64,000 nucleotides of DNA from Nocardioides marmotae. GTDB taxonomy: Bacteria > Actinomycetota > Actinomycetes > Propionibacteriales > Nocardioidaceae. This document shows positions 1 through 8,149 of this stretch, in pieces (the stretch's first letter is position 1; each line of letters opens with the position of its first letter). The translations under genes were made by a program, and so were the position numbers. Below the pieces are notes generated by a model. It saw only the letters and a program-made list of their open reading frames with translations, was not told the DNA's origin and searched no databases. The stretch is from NCBI RefSeq assembly GCF_013177455.1, contig NZ_CP053660.1, forward strand, positions 1,550,001-1,614,000, written 5' to 3'.

Positions 1-613
1 GCGCGACCGCGGCCGCGGCCACCGCGACGACCCGGTTGCGGGTGGTGCCCAGCCGCGGCCACAGCAGCGCGAGGAACGCCGCCCCGACGGCCGCGTCGAG
101 GCCGTAGTCGCGCGGGTCGCCGATCGCGGTGCCGGCGAGCGCGCCGAGCAGGGTGGCGAGTTTCCACAGCACGAACACCGACCCGCCGGTGACTAGGAAG
201 CCCAGCCGGGCGCCCTCGCGGGTGCGGCGGGTCACCGACATCGCGCTGGACTCGTCGATGACGAGGTGGGACGCGGCGGCCCGGCGCCAGCCGCGCCAGC
301 CCAGCAGCGGGGCGAGCCGCAGCCCGTAGAGGGTGTTGCGGGTGCCGAGCAGGAGCGCGGTGAAGACGCCCGAGAGCGGGGAACCCCCGGAGGCGAGCAC
401 GCCGACGAGGGCGAACTGCGAGGCGCCGGTGAACATCAGCAGCGAGAGCGCGCACGTCTGCCACACGTCCAGCCCGGCCGCGACGGAGACCGCGCCGAAG
501 GAGGTGCCGTACACCCCGGTCGCGATCCCGACGCCGAGGCTGTCGCGGACGATCCCGGCCCGCTCGGACGGCTCGAGGGCTTCGGTCGGTTCAGCGGCCA
601 CCTCGGCGGTCAT
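1..613 (-). CDS. azlC: AzlC family protein, branched-chain amino acid exporter subunit (3' end outside window)
   Basis: AzlC is the large membrane subunit of the AzlCD exporter for branched-chain amino acids and analogues. Reading the minus strand from an ATG at 613 gives about 204 residues with no stop, so the gene runs off the left edge. The family core is visible: a cytosolic lead of about 20 residues, then GVYGTSFGAVSVAAGLDVW, followed by LLMFTGASQFALVG, which is typical of AzlC, and the RNTLYGLRLAPLL segment. Several hydrophobic helices follow. It starts 2 nt after the stop of the GNAT gene, so the two are probably co-transcribed. A small AzlD partner would be expected just beyond the window edge; it cannot be seen. 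Confidence 0.85.
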   Translation of the reverse strand, partial: MTAEVAAEPTEALEPSERAGIVRDSLGVGIATGVYGTSFGAVSVAAGLDVWQTCALSLLMFTGASQFALVGVLASGGSPLSGVFTALLLGTRNTLYGLRLAPLLGWRGWRRAAASHLVIDESSAMSVTRRTREGARLGFLVTGGSVFVLWKLATLLGALAGTAIGDPRDYGLDAAVGAAFLALLWPRLGTTRNRVVAVAAAAVA

Positions 614-615
614 CC

Positions 616-1164
616 TCAGCCGAGGCTGGTGTGCAGGCGGACCTGCTTGACCGTGGTGGCGCCCCCGTCGTCGAGGCCGAGCTCGCGGTGGGCGCCGTCG
701 GTGGCCCAGCCCGCGTCGGTGAGGAACCGGCGCAGCCCGTCGTCGGCCGCGACGGCCCACAGCACGGCGCGGCCGAACCGGTCGGCCCGCATGGTGTCGG
801 CGGCGGCCTGGAGCAGGCGGGACCCGTGCCCGCGGCCGCGCTCGGCCGGGTCGACGGTCAGCTCGGCCAGCTCGGCGTCGGCGACAGGGTCGCAGTCGGG
901 GTCGCTCGCGGGGCCGGTGACGGCGAACCCGACGACGCGGTTGTGCTCGAGCGCGACCAGGGCGCGGTGGCGGGCGTCGGCGGGCCGGGTCAGCGAGGCG
1001 TGCCAGAGCGCGGCGGCCTGCTCGACCGCCTCCGGGCCCGACGGGAACGCCTCGGGCGGCACCACGCCGGCGTACATCTCGGGCCAGGTGCGCAGCTGGA
1101 GCTGGGCGATCGCGGGGGCGTCGTCCGCCCAGGCGACGCGGACGCTGACGTCGGCCGTGGTCAT
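616..1164 (-). CDS. GNAT family N-acetyltransferase
   Basis: Predicted acetyl-CoA-dependent N-acetyltransferase of 182 residues; the substrate is unknown. The acetyl-CoA loop is seen as ELTVDPAERGRGHGSRLL, matching the GNAT motif A (R/Q-x-x-G-x-G/A), preceded by VVGFAVTG and followed by a C-terminal ALWAVAADDGLRRFLTDAGW segment. The ATG at 1164 (MTTADVSVRV) is preferred because a GCGAGG ribosome site lies 9 nt upstream; longer readings to 1173 or 1230 are open. It is divergent from paaA across a short shared control region and leads directly into azlC. Confidence 0.8.
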   Translation of the reverse strand: MTTADVSVRVAWADDAPAIAQLQLRTWPEMYAGVVPPEAFPSGPEAVEQAAALWHASLTRPADARHRALVALEHNRVVGFAVTGPASDPDCDPVADAELAELTVDPAERGRGHGSRLLQAAADTMRADRFGRAVLWAVAADDGLRRFLTDAGWATDGAHRELGLDDGGATTVKQVRLHTSLG

Positions 1165-1192
1165 GGGGGCCATCCTCGCAGGGGAGCGGGCG

Positions 1193-1231
1193 TGTGACAC
1201 TGCGGCCGCCGAGCTGCTGTGATCTGTCACA
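1193..1231. promoter_or_regulatory. candidate operator palindromes between GNAT and paaA
   Basis: TGTGATCTGTCACA at 1218-1231 has two perfect 5-bp arms (TGTGA/TCACA) around a 4-nt centre. An additional TGTGACA at 1193-1199 faces the TGTCACA at 1225-1231. The main palindrome falls at the expected -35 region of the putative leaderless paaA promoter, a position suited to a repressor. The half-site resembles CRP-type sites, but the spacer is 4 nt rather than 6, so a dedicated phenylacetate regulator (PaaR/TetR or GntR type) is equally possible. Confidence 0.45.
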
Positions 1232-1240
1232 CACCGGTGC

Positions 1241-1246
1241 TAGCGT
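1241..1246 (+). promoter_or_regulatory. -10 element of paaA (leaderless)
   Basis: TAGCGT ends 6 nt before the paaA ATG at 1253, so transcription would start at or next to the A of the start codon. The GGAGG that touches the ATG is too close to act as a ribosome site, which fits a leaderless message. Confidence 0.5.
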
Positions 1247-1252
1247 GGAGGG

Positions 1253-2185
1253 ATGGACCGCAGCACGACGGTGGAGCCGCGCGACCCGATGCCCGAGGGG
1301 TACCGCCGCACGCTCGTGCGCCAGATCGCGCAGCACGCGCACTCCGAGATCATCGGGATGCAGCCCGAGGGGGAGTGGATCAGCCGGGCGCCGAGCCTGC
1401 GCCGCAAGGCGATCCTCATGGCCAAGGTGCAGGACGAGGCCGGCCACGGCCTCTACCTGTACGCCGCCGCCGAGACGCTCGGGATGCCGCGCACCGAGCT
1501 GCTCGACGCGCTGCACACCGGCCGGCAGAAGTACTCCTCGATCTTCAACTACCCCACGCTCACCTGGGCCGACGTCGGCGCGATCGGCTGGCTGGTCGAC
1601 GGCGCCGCGATCGTCAACCAGGTGCCGCTGTGCCGCTGCTCCTACGGCCCGTACGCGCGGGCGATGGTGCGGATCTGCAAGGAGGAGTCCTTCCACCAGC
1701 GCCAGGGCTTCGAGATCCTGCACACCCTCGCCCAGGGGACGCCCGAGCAGCACGCGATGGCCCAGGACGCGGTGGACCGCTTCTGGTGGCCCTCGCTGAT
1801 GATGTTCGGCCCGCCCGACGCCGACTCGCCCAACTCCGCCCGGTCGATGGCCTGGGGCATCAAGCGCTTCACCAACGACGAGCTGCGCCAGCGCTTCGTC
1901 GACATCGCCGTCCCCCAGGCCGAGGCGCTGGGCCTCACCCTGCCCGACCCCGAGCTGCGCTGGGACGAGGAGCGCGGCCACTGGCACTTCGGCACGCCCG
2001 ACTTCACCGAGCTCGCCGAGGTCGTCGCCGGCCGCGGGCCGTGCAACGCCCAGCGGGTCGCCCACCGGGTGCGCGCCCACGACGACGGCGCCTGGGTGCG
2101 CGAGGCCGCCGCGGCGTACGCCACCAAGCACGCCACCAAGCACGCAGCCAAGCGGGCCGCCCCGAGCGCGGAGCCAGCCGCGTGA
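1253..2185 (+). CDS. paaA: 1,2-phenylacetyl-CoA epoxidase, subunit PaaA
   Basis: Catalytic di-iron subunit of the ring 1,2-phenylacetyl-CoA epoxidase, which adds one oxygen to the aromatic ring of phenylacetyl-CoA in the cytosol. The 310-residue length fits the family. The ferritin-like carboxylate ligands are present: [14 protein letters not shown] early, [15 protein letters not shown] around residues 60-75, and [14 protein letters not shown] around 140-155. Start ATG 1253 matches the usual PaaA N-terminus ([16 protein letters not shown]). It is first in paaABCDE, with a 4-nt GTGA overlap into paaB. Oddity: the C-terminus carries an Ala/Lys/His repeat ([14 protein letters not shown]) beyond the folded domain. 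Confidence 0.97.
   Translation: MDRSTTVEPRDPMPEGYRRTLVRQIAQHAHSEIIGMQPEGEWISRAPSLRRKAILMAKVQDEAGHGLYLYAAAETLGMPRTELLDALHTGRQKYSSIFNYPTLTWADVGAIGWLVDGAAIVNQVPLCRCSYGPYARAMVRICKEESFHQRQGFEILHTLAQGTPEQHAMAQDAVDRFWWPSLMMFGPPDADSPNSARSMAWGIKRFTNDELRQRFVDIAVPQAEALGLTLPDPELRWDEERGHWHFGTPDFTELAEVVAGRGPCNAQRVAHRVRAHDDGAWVREAAAAYATKHATKHAAKRAAPSAEPAA
2120..2155 (+). repeat. 12-bp tandem repeat inside paaA 3' end
   Basis: Two exact copies of gccaccaagcac (2120-2131, 2132-2143) followed by a degenerate third (2144-2155) encode [12 protein letters not shown] at the C-terminus of PaaA. This looks like a slippage-type expansion in a non-conserved tail. Confidence 0.75.
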
Positions 2186-2472
2186 GCACCGCCGGGGAGT
2201 GGCCGCTGTGGGAGGTCTTCGTCCGCGCCCGCCGCGGGATGGCCCACGTCCACGTCGGCTCGCTGCACGCCCCCGACGCCGAGCTCGCGCTGCGCAACGC
2301 CCGCGACGTCTACACCCGCCGCCAGGAGGGCGTCTCGCTGTGGGTGGTCCCCTCCGCCGCGGTCGTCGCCTCGACGCCCGACCTGGGCGGCTCGTTCTTC
2401 GACCCCGCCGCCGACAAGGACTACCGCCACCCCACCCACTACACCGTGCCCGACGGGGTGCAGCACCTGTGA
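2182..2472 (+). CDS. paaB: 1,2-phenylacetyl-CoA epoxidase, subunit PaaB
   Basis: Small (96-residue) subunit needed for activity of the PaaABCE epoxidase; in characterised systems it links PaaAC dimers. The signature is clear: [41 protein letters not shown], shown here as landmarks WEVFVR, HVGSLHA and [12 protein letters not shown], and a C-terminal [11 protein letters not shown]. The start GTG at 2182 overlaps the paaA stop (GTGA) and there is an identical GTGA overlap into paaC, so translation is probably coupled through the operon. Confidence 0.95.
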   Translation: MSTAGEWPLWEVFVRARRGMAHVHVGSLHAPDAELALRNARDVYTRRQEGVSLWVVPSAAVVASTPDLGGSFFDPAADKDYRHPTHYTVPDGVQHL

Positions 2473-3185
2473 GCGACGCCCTGCTCGGCCTCGCCGACGA
2501 CGCGCTGGTCACCGCCCAGCGCCTCGGCTGGTGGATCAGCCGCGCGCCGGAGCTCGAGGAGGACGTCGCGCTGGCCAACATCGGCCTGGACCAGCTCGGC
2601 CAGGCCCGCGGCCTCTACACCGTCCTCACCGCGCTCGAGGGCGCCGGCCGCACCGAGGACGACCTCGCCTTCCTCCGCGGTCCCGCGGAGTACCGCAACG
2701 TCCTGCTCGTCGAGCGGCCGCAGGAGGACTTCGCGGTCTGCGTGGTCCGGATGCTGCTGCTGGCCGCGTGGCAGTCCGAGGCGTACGCCGCGCTGGCGGC
2801 GCGGGAGGGCCCGGCCCGGGGCGTCGCGGCCAAGGCGGTCAAGGAGGTGGCCTACCACCTCGACCACGCCGCCGGGTGGGTGCTGCGGCTCGGCGACGGC
2901 ACCGACCTCTCCCACGCGCGCGCCCAAACCGCGCTGGACGCGGAGTGGCCCTACCTCCCCGAGCTGCTCGAGCCCGACCCGACGGCGGAGGTGGACCCGG
3001 CGTCGGTCCGCGAGGCCGTGCTCAGCCGGGTCGTGCCCGTCCTCGACCGGGCGACCCTCGCCGTGCCGCCGGCCCCCGCCGAGCCGCCGACCGGCGGCCG
3101 CGCCGGCCGCCACACCGCACACCTGAGCGACCTGCTCGCCGAGATGCAGCAGGTGGCCCGCGCCCACCCGGGAGCGACCTGGTGA
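2469..3185 (+). CDS. paaC: 1,2-phenylacetyl-CoA epoxidase, subunit PaaC
   Basis: Structural ferritin-like subunit that pairs with PaaA in the phenylacetyl-CoA epoxidase; it lacks the active di-iron centre in known members. It has 238 residues. Seen: LGWWISRAPELEEDVALANI and LDQLGQARGLY near residues 18-50, RPQEDFAVCVVRMLL in the middle and AVKEVAYHLDHAAGWVLRLGDGT around 120-140, all in PaaC order. The GTG start at 2469 overlaps the paaB stop; a longer in-frame reading begins at 2199 but would lie inside paaB. The stop overlaps the paaD start region by 4 nt. Confidence 0.95.
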   Translation: MSDALLGLADDALVTAQRLGWWISRAPELEEDVALANIGLDQLGQARGLYTVLTALEGAGRTEDDLAFLRGPAEYRNVLLVERPQEDFAVCVVRMLLLAAWQSEAYAALAAREGPARGVAAKAVKEVAYHLDHAAGWVLRLGDGTDLSHARAQTALDAEWPYLPELLEPDPTAEVDPASVREAVLSRVVPVLDRATLAVPPAPAEPPTGGRAGRHTAHLSDLLAEMQQVARAHPGATW

Positions 3186-3691
3186 ACGCCCCGGTGAACG
3201 ACCCCAGCTCCGCCGCCCGGTCGGCGTGGGACATCGCCGCGGCGGTGCCCGACCCCGAGCTGCCGGTCGTGACCATCGGCGACCTCGGCATCCTGCGCGA
3301 CGTGACCGAGAACGACACCGGCTGCGTCCACGTGCAGATCACGCCGACGTACTCCGGCTGCCCGGCGGTCGAGACCATCCGCGAGGACCTCGTCGAGGAG
3401 CTCAGCTGCGCCGGCTACCGCCGCGTCGACGTGGAGGTCGTGCTGTGGCCGGCCTGGACCACCGACTGGATCACCGCCGAGGGCCACGCCCGGCTCGCCG
3501 CGAACGGCATCGCGCCGCCGGCGCCGGTCCGGTTCACCGGCGGCCCGGTCGACGTGCGGATCGCGGTGCGCTGCCCGCGCTGCGGCAGCCCGGACACCCG
3601 CGAGCTCAGCCGGTTCGGCGCGACCGCGTGCAAGGCGCTGCGGGTGTGCGGGGACTGTGCGGAGCCGTTCGACCACGTCAAACCGATCTGA
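3182..3691 (+). CDS. paaD: phenylacetate pathway Fe-S maturation protein PaaD (MIP18/DUF59 family)
   Basis: PaaD helps mature the iron-sulfur centre of the epoxidase reductase. The 169-residue protein has an N-terminal MIP18 domain (PDPELPVVTIGDLGILRDV; PTYSGCPAVETI with the conserved Cys) and a C-terminal metal-binding tail with two Cys pairs, CPRCGSPDTRELS and CGDCAEPF, as in other PaaD proteins. Start GTG 3182 overlaps paaC (GTGA). A second GTG four codons later is possible. It lies between paaC and paaE, the standard operon order. Confidence 0.95.
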   Translation: MNAPVNDPSSAARSAWDIAAAVPDPELPVVTIGDLGILRDVTENDTGCVHVQITPTYSGCPAVETIREDLVEELSCAGYRRVDVEVVLWPAWTTDWITAEGHARLAANGIAPPAPVRFTGGPVDVRIAVRCPRCGSPDTRELSRFGATACKALRVCGDCAEPFDHVKPI

Positions 3692-3698
3692 GCCGCGG

Positions 3699-4730
3699 GT
3701 GCCCTTCCACGCGCTCGAGGTCGCCGACGTCGAGGAGCTGACCGACGAGGCGGTGGCGATCACCTTCCGGGTCCCGCCCGAGCTCGCCCCGGCCTACGCC
3801 GCCGCGCCGGGCCAGCACGTCTCCGTGCGGACCCCTGGCGACCCCGAGCGGCGCTCCTACTCCCTGTGCACCGCCCCGGCCGCCGGGTCGCTGCGCATCG
3901 GCGTCAAGCGGCTGCCCGGCGGCGCCTTCAGTGACGGCGTGGTCCGCACCCTGCGCCCCGGTGACCGGTTGGAGGTGATGACCCCGGCCGGCCGGTTCAC
4001 CGCCACGCCCGACCCCGCCGCGCGCCGGTGGTACGGCGCGGTGGCTGCCGGGTCGGGCATCACGCCGGTCCTGCCGATCCTCACCGCCCTGCTCGAGGGC
4101 GAGCCCGGCTCGCGGGTCACCCTCGTGCGGGTCGACCGGACCCAGCGCTCGGTGATGTTCCTCGACGAGGTCCACGACCTCAAGGACCGCTTCCCCGAGC
4201 GGCTCCAGCTGCTGCACGTGCTGACCCGCGAGGAGCAGGACGTCGCGCTGCTCACCGGTCGCCTCGACGCCGACCGCACCGGCCGGCTCCTCGACGCGTT
4301 CGGGCTGCACGGGATCGAGGAGTGGTTCGTCTGCGGGCCGCAGCCGCTGGTCGCCGACCTGCGGTCGGTGCTGCCCGGGCGGGTGCACGCCGAGCTGTTC
4401 CACGCCGACGCGCCCCCGCGGGTGCCCGTGGCCGCGCCCGCCGTCGCGGGCGCCGCGCGTGTCGTCGTACGACGCGACGGGCGCAGCAGCGAGCTCGACC
4501 TGCGCCCCGACGGCCCGCCGGTCCTCGAGGCGGCGCTGGCGGTCCGCGGCGACCTGCCCTGGGCCTGCCGCGGGGGAGTGTGCGGCACCTGCCGGGCCCG
4601 CCTGGTCGAGGGCACGGTCGCGATGGACGCGGCCTGGGCGCTGGAGCCCGACGAGGTCGCCGCGGGTCATGTGCTCGCCTGCCAGGCCCACCCCACCTCC
4701 GACCGGGTGGTGCTCGACTTCGACGGGTGA
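3699..4730 (+). CDS. paaE: 1,2-phenylacetyl-CoA epoxidase reductase PaaE
   Basis: NADPH-dependent flavin/iron-sulfur reductase that feeds electrons to PaaA. In its 343 residues the order is: FAD domain with RRSYSLCTAP, NAD(P) domain with GSGITPVLPIL and WFVCGPQPLV, then a plant-type 2Fe-2S ferredoxin domain with CRGGVCGTCRA and a final Cys in VLACQAHP. The GTG at 3699 (VPFHALEV) is chosen because it starts just after the paaD stop at 3691 and matches the family N-terminus. It is last in the paa operon; no paaK, paaG or paaZ is nearby, so the rest of the pathway must be elsewhere. Confidence 0.95.
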   Translation: MPFHALEVADVEELTDEAVAITFRVPPELAPAYAAAPGQHVSVRTPGDPERRSYSLCTAPAAGSLRIGVKRLPGGAFSDGVVRTLRPGDRLEVMTPAGRFTATPDPAARRWYGAVAAGSGITPVLPILTALLEGEPGSRVTLVRVDRTQRSVMFLDEVHDLKDRFPERLQLLHVLTREEQDVALLTGRLDADRTGRLLDAFGLHGIEEWFVCGPQPLVADLRSVLPGRVHAELFHADAPPRVPVAAPAVAGAARVVVRRDGRSSELDLRPDGPPVLEAALAVRGDLPWACRGGVCGTCRARLVEGTVAMDAAWALEPDEVAAGHVLACQAHPTSDRVVLDFDG

Positions 4731-4766
4731 GATCGACGGGCGGGAGGGGCTGTCGGCGGCGGTGGG

Positions 4767-4772
4767 TACCTT
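4767..4772 (+). promoter_or_regulatory. -10 element of aldo/keto reductase (leaderless)
   Basis: TACCTT ends 6 nt before the ATG at 4779, with no ribosome-binding sequence between, predicting a leaderless transcript separate from the paa operon. Confidence 0.45.
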
Positions 4773-4778
4773 CCGGCC

Positions 4779-5783
4779 ATGGAGATTCGCAACCTCGGAG
4801 CAAGCGGCCTGAAGATCTCGGCCATCTCGTACGGCAACTGGCTCACCCACGGGTCCCAGGTCGAGGAGGACGCCGCGCTCGCCTGCGTGCGGCAGGCCCT
4901 CGACGAGGGGATCACGACCTTCGACACCGCCGACGTCTACGCCAACACCGCGGCCGAGACCGTCCTCGGCAAGGCGCTGGCCGGGGAGCGCCGCGAGGGC
5001 CTGGAGATCTTCACCAAGGTCTACTGGCCCACCGGACCCGGCAAGCACAACGACCACGGCCTCTCGCGCAAGCACATCATGGAGTCGATCAACGGCTCCC
5101 TGAAGCGGCTCGGCACCGACTACGTCGACCTCTACCAGGCCCACCGCTACGACTACGAGACCCCGCTCGAGGAGACGATGGAGGCCTTCGCCGACGTCGT
5201 CCGGGCCGGCAAGGCCCTCTACATCGGCGTCTCGGAGTGGCGCGCCGAGGAGATCCGGGCCGCCCACGCGCTGGCCCGCGAGCTGCGGGTCCCGCTGGTC
5301 TCCAACCAGCCGCAGTACTCCATGCTCTGGCGCGTCATCGAGGCCGAGGTCGTCCCCACCTGCGAGGAGCTCGGCATCGGCCAGATCGTCTGGTCGCCGA
5401 TCGCCCAGGGCGTGCTGACCGGGAAGTACCAGCCCGGCCAGGCCCCGCCGGAGGGCTCGCGGGCCACCGACACCAAGGGCGGCGCGGACATGATCGGCCG
5501 CTGGATGCAGGACGACGTCCTCACTCGCGTCCAGCAGCTGCGCCCGATCGCGGAGGAGGCCGGGCTGTCGATGTCGCAGCTCGCGGTCGCCTGGGTCCTG
5601 GAGAACGACAACGTCTCCTCGGCGATCATCGGCGCCAGCCGGCCCGAGCAGGTCACCGAGAACGTCAAGGCCGCCGGGGTCTCCCTCGACGACGCCGCGC
5701 TCAAGGCGATCGACGAGGTGCTGGACCCGGTCGTGCAGCGGGACCCGGCGAAGACGCAGTCGCCGCCGCGTCGTCCCTCCTGA
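4779..5783 (+). CDS. aldo/keto reductase (potassium-channel beta-subunit-like)
   Basis: NADPH-dependent oxidoreductase of the aldo/keto reductase superfamily; the substrate is unknown. Of 334 residues, the catalytic tetrad can be seen: Asp in TFDTADVY, Tyr of that same motif, Lys in LEIFTKVYW and His in VDLYQAHRYD. The C-terminal cofactor-binding segment SSAIIGASRPEQVTENV is typical. Sequence style (MEIRNLGASGLKISAISYGNW) is that of the AKR branch that includes Kv-beta subunits and bacterial methylglyoxal-type reductases. Its 3' end overlaps that of the convergent DMT gene by 83 bp. Confidence 0.9.
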   Translation: MEIRNLGASGLKISAISYGNWLTHGSQVEEDAALACVRQALDEGITTFDTADVYANTAAETVLGKALAGERREGLEIFTKVYWPTGPGKHNDHGLSRKHIMESINGSLKRLGTDYVDLYQAHRYDYETPLEETMEAFADVVRAGKALYIGVSEWRAEEIRAAHALARELRVPLVSNQPQYSMLWRVIEAEVVPTCEELGIGQIVWSPIAQGVLTGKYQPGQAPPEGSRATDTKGGADMIGRWMQDDVLTRVQQLRPIAEEAGLSMSQLAVAWVLENDNVSSAIIGASRPEQVTENVKAAGVSLDDAALKAIDEVLDPVVQRDPAKTQSPPRRPS

Positions 5784-6591
5784 GGCCCGCGCCGGTCGTC
5801 CGGGGGGCCGCGAGCCACGCGGCCCCCGCCGTCGAGAGCAGGAGGCCGGCCGCCACGGCCGGCCCCCAGCCCTCGCGGACGCCGTCGCCGAGGAGCAGCA
5901 CGCCCACCAGCGAGGGCACGAAGGTCTGCCCGACGATCATCGGCGCCGTCGCCGCCGAGACCTGGTCGGAGTGCAGGCCGAGGGAGTAGAGCCAGAACGC
6001 CACGACGCTGTACGCCGGCACCGCGAGCGCGACCGCCACGACCGCGAGGTCGACCGGCGTGCCGGTGCCGCGCACCGCGATCGCCGACCCGGCGTACCCC
6101 AGGCCCGCGAGCGTGCCGAGGACGCCCGCGCCCAGGTGCCGCCCGGCGAGCGCCAGGGCGGCGAGCACCACGACGCCGAGCCAGACCGCGGGGACGAACG
6201 CGGGGTCGGTGACCACCGGACCGGCCTCGCCCGAGCCCGCGGCGAGGAGGACCAGACCAGCGGTCACCACGACGACGGCGAGCCAGCCGGACGCGCGCAG
6301 GCGCTCGCCGACCAGCGCGACGGCCAGCGCGGTGACCGGGAACGACATCGCCGTCGCGGCCTGCGCCAGGTAGAGCGGCAGCAGCCAGATCGCAACGGCG
6401 TGCAGCACGAAGCCGGCGAGGTACGCCGCGACGACCCCCATCGTCCAGGGGTCGCGCACCGAGGTGGCGAGGAAGCCGAGCAGGCCCGTGGGCCGAGCGG
6501 CCGAGCGGCGTACGCCGTGGGCCTGGGCGACCGCGCCCAGCCCGAACAGCAGCGCGCCGCCCAGCCCGGCGAGCAGCCCCAGCCAGCTCAC
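5701..6591 (-). CDS. DMT/EamA-like multi-spanning membrane protein
   Basis: About ten hydrophobic segments over 296 residues, arranged as in drug/metabolite transporter superfamily proteins: GLLAGLGGALLFGLGAVAQA at the N-terminus, PLYLAQAATAMSFPVTALAVA with the small-residue motif seen after helix 3, and SAATAPMIVGQTFVPSLVGVLLLGD in the second half. The substrate is unknown. Start GTG 6591 gives the first helix intact. The last about 25 residues are Pro/Ala-rich and are encoded in the overlap with the aldo/keto reductase gene. It follows the DUF3043 gene by 41 nt on the same strand. Confidence 0.75.
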   Translation of the reverse strand: MSWLGLLAGLGGALLFGLGAVAQAHGVRRSAARPTGLLGFLATSVRDPWTMGVVAAYLAGFVLHAVAIWLLPLYLAQAATAMSFPVTALAVALVGERLRASGWLAVVVVTAGLVLLAAGSGEAGPVVTDPAFVPAVWLGVVVLAALALAGRHLGAGVLGTLAGLGYAGSAIAVRGTGTPVDLAVVAVALAVPAYSVVAFWLYSLGLHSDQVSAATAPMIVGQTFVPSLVGVLLLGDGVREGWGPAVAAGLLLSTAGAAWLAAPRTTGAGLRRDDAAATASSPGPAARPGPAPRRSP

Positions 6592-6632
6592 CCGCGGCTC
6601 ACCGGAGGCTCGCCAGGAGGTTCACCGGTTGC

Positions 6633-7229
6633 TCATCGGTAGTGCTCGGGGAGCTCCTGGCCGATCTTGACCTGCGCCTTGGGCAGGCGCATGAACTTCA
6701 TCTGCATCGCCCGGGTGACCGCGTAGTAGGTCGTGCCCTTGGTGCTCTCGTCGGGGAACCGGCGTGCCAGCTCGCGGCGGAGGCGGAACCGCAGGAAGAC
6801 CATGTCCATGATCACCAGCAGCACCGTGCCGAACAGCACCGTGTTGCCGATGCCCGCCAGGCGGGTGTTCCCGGAGTAGCCCAGGATCATCGTCAGGATC
6901 AGCAGCGGGATCATCAGCTCGATGATCGAGAAGCGCGTGTCGACGAAGTCGCGCACGAAGCGGCGCACCGGACCGCGGTCGCGCGGCAGGTAGTAGCGCT
7001 CGTCACCGGCCTTCATCGCGGCTCGGACGCGCTGGCTGGACTCGGCGCGCGCCTCGCGCTGCGCGCGGGCCATCTCCTTGCGGGTACGCGGCACCTTGGC
7101 GCGGGCACGCGCGGCGGCCTCGGCCTCCTTGCGGGTCGGCGTCGGGCGGCCCTTGCCGCCGACCTTGGTCGGGACGGTCGTGGTGCTCGAGGAGGAGACG
7201 GTGGTCTCGGGCTTGCTGCGACGTAACAC
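6633..7229 (-). CDS. DUF3043 domain membrane protein
   Basis: Actinobacterial membrane protein of unknown function, 198 residues from the GTG at 7229. The N-terminal half is basic and disordered-looking (GGKGRPTPTRKEAEAAARAR, then RTRKEMARAQREARAE). Then come YYLPRDRGPVRRFVRDFVDTR and two membrane helices (SIIELMIPLLILTMILGY; GIGNTVLFGTVLLVIMDMVF), with a C-terminal TYYAVTRAMQMKFMRLPK. The GTG is preferred over upstream readings because AAGG lies about 6 nt before it. It is divergent from pspA, with 131 bp between them. Confidence 0.8.
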   Translation of the reverse strand: MLRRSKPETTVSSSSTTTVPTKVGGKGRPTPTRKEAEAAARARAKVPRTRKEMARAQREARAESSQRVRAAMKAGDERYYLPRDRGPVRRFVRDFVDTRFSIIELMIPLLILTMILGYSGNTRLAGIGNTVLFGTVLLVIMDMVFLRFRLRRELARRFPDESTKGTTYYAVTRAMQMKFMRLPKAQVKIGQELPEHYR

Positions 7230-7360
7230 GGGGACCTTCTGGACGCGGTGCGGGTGGACGGGGCCGTACCGGTCCAGCCTACCGGCGCCCTCGCGTCCGG
7301 TTGCCGCGGAGCCGTAGGGTGTGGGGACATCCCTGGACGTCTGGAAGGGCCACACCCCGC

Positions 7361-8149
7361 ATGAGTCTCATGAAGCGCGTCAGCCTGATCTTCCGCTCGA
7401 AGGCCAACAAGGCCCTCGACAACGCGGAGGACCCCCGCGAGACCCTCGACTACAGCTACCAGCGCCAGCTCGACCTGCTGTCGAAGGTGCGCCGCGGCGT
7501 GGCCGACGTGGCCACGAGCCGCAAGCGCGTGGAGCTGCAGGTCAACCAGCTCGAGCAGCAGAGCCAGAAGCTTCACGACCAGGCGCAGAAGGCGATCGGC
7601 ATGGGCCGCGAGGATCTCGCCCGCGAGGCGCTGACCCGCAAGTCCGCGCTGACCGGCCAGATCAACGACCTCAAGGCGCAGCACGCCCAGCTCCAGGGCG
7701 AGGAGGAGAAGCTCACCCTCGCCCAGCAGCGGCTCCAGGCGAAGGTCGAGTCCTTCCGCACCCGCAAGGAGACCATCAAGGCGACGTACACCGCTGCCGA
7801 GGCGCAGACCCGCATCGGCGAGGCGATGTCCGGCATCGGGGAGGAGATGGGGGACGTCGGCCTGGCCATCCAGCGGGCTGAGGACAAGACGGCGAACATG
7901 CAGGCCCGGGCCGGCGCGATCGATGAGCTGATCGCCTCCGGCGCGCTCGACGACGCCAGCTCCCTGAACCGCGGCGACGACATCAGCCGTGAGCTGGAGG
8001 CGATGAGCTCGCAGTCCGACGTCGAGGCCGAGCTGGCCGCCCTCAAGGGGCTCTCCGCCCCGGCGCAGCCGCAGGCCATCGAGGGCGGGGAGACCCTGAC
8101 GCCCGAGCCGCAGAAGAACGCCGAGCCCGGGAGCGAGGAGCGCGCGTGA
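7361..8149 (+). CDS. pspA: PspA/IM30 family envelope-stress protein
   Basis: Peripheral membrane coiled-coil protein (ESCRT-III-like) that stabilises the cytoplasmic membrane under stress. It has 262 residues: a short amphipathic start (MSLMKRVSLIFRSKANKALD), the family mark DPRETLDYSYQRQLDLL at about 23-40, and long heptad-rich helices to about residue 225 (for example RKRVELQVNQLEQQSQKLHD). ATG 7361 is favoured by GGAAGGG 11 nt upstream and by the conserved N-terminus. It overlaps pspAA by 4 nt (GTGA). A TAGGGT at 7315-7320 is a possible -10. Confidence 0.95.
   Translation: MSLMKRVSLIFRSKANKALDNAEDPRETLDYSYQRQLDLLSKVRRGVADVATSRKRVELQVNQLEQQSQKLHDQAQKAIGMGREDLAREALTRKSALTGQINDLKAQHAQLQGEEEKLTLAQQRLQAKVESFRTRKETIKATYTAAEAQTRIGEAMSGIGEEMGDVGLAIQRAEDKTANMQARAGAIDELIASGALDDASSLNRGDDISRELEAMSSQSDVEAELAALKGLSAPAQPQAIEGGETLTPEPQKNAEPGSEERA

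Noticed and set aside
3678-5267. 529-residue minus-strand open frame
   Set aside because: Opposite to paaE and the aldo/keto reductase; no recognisable motif.
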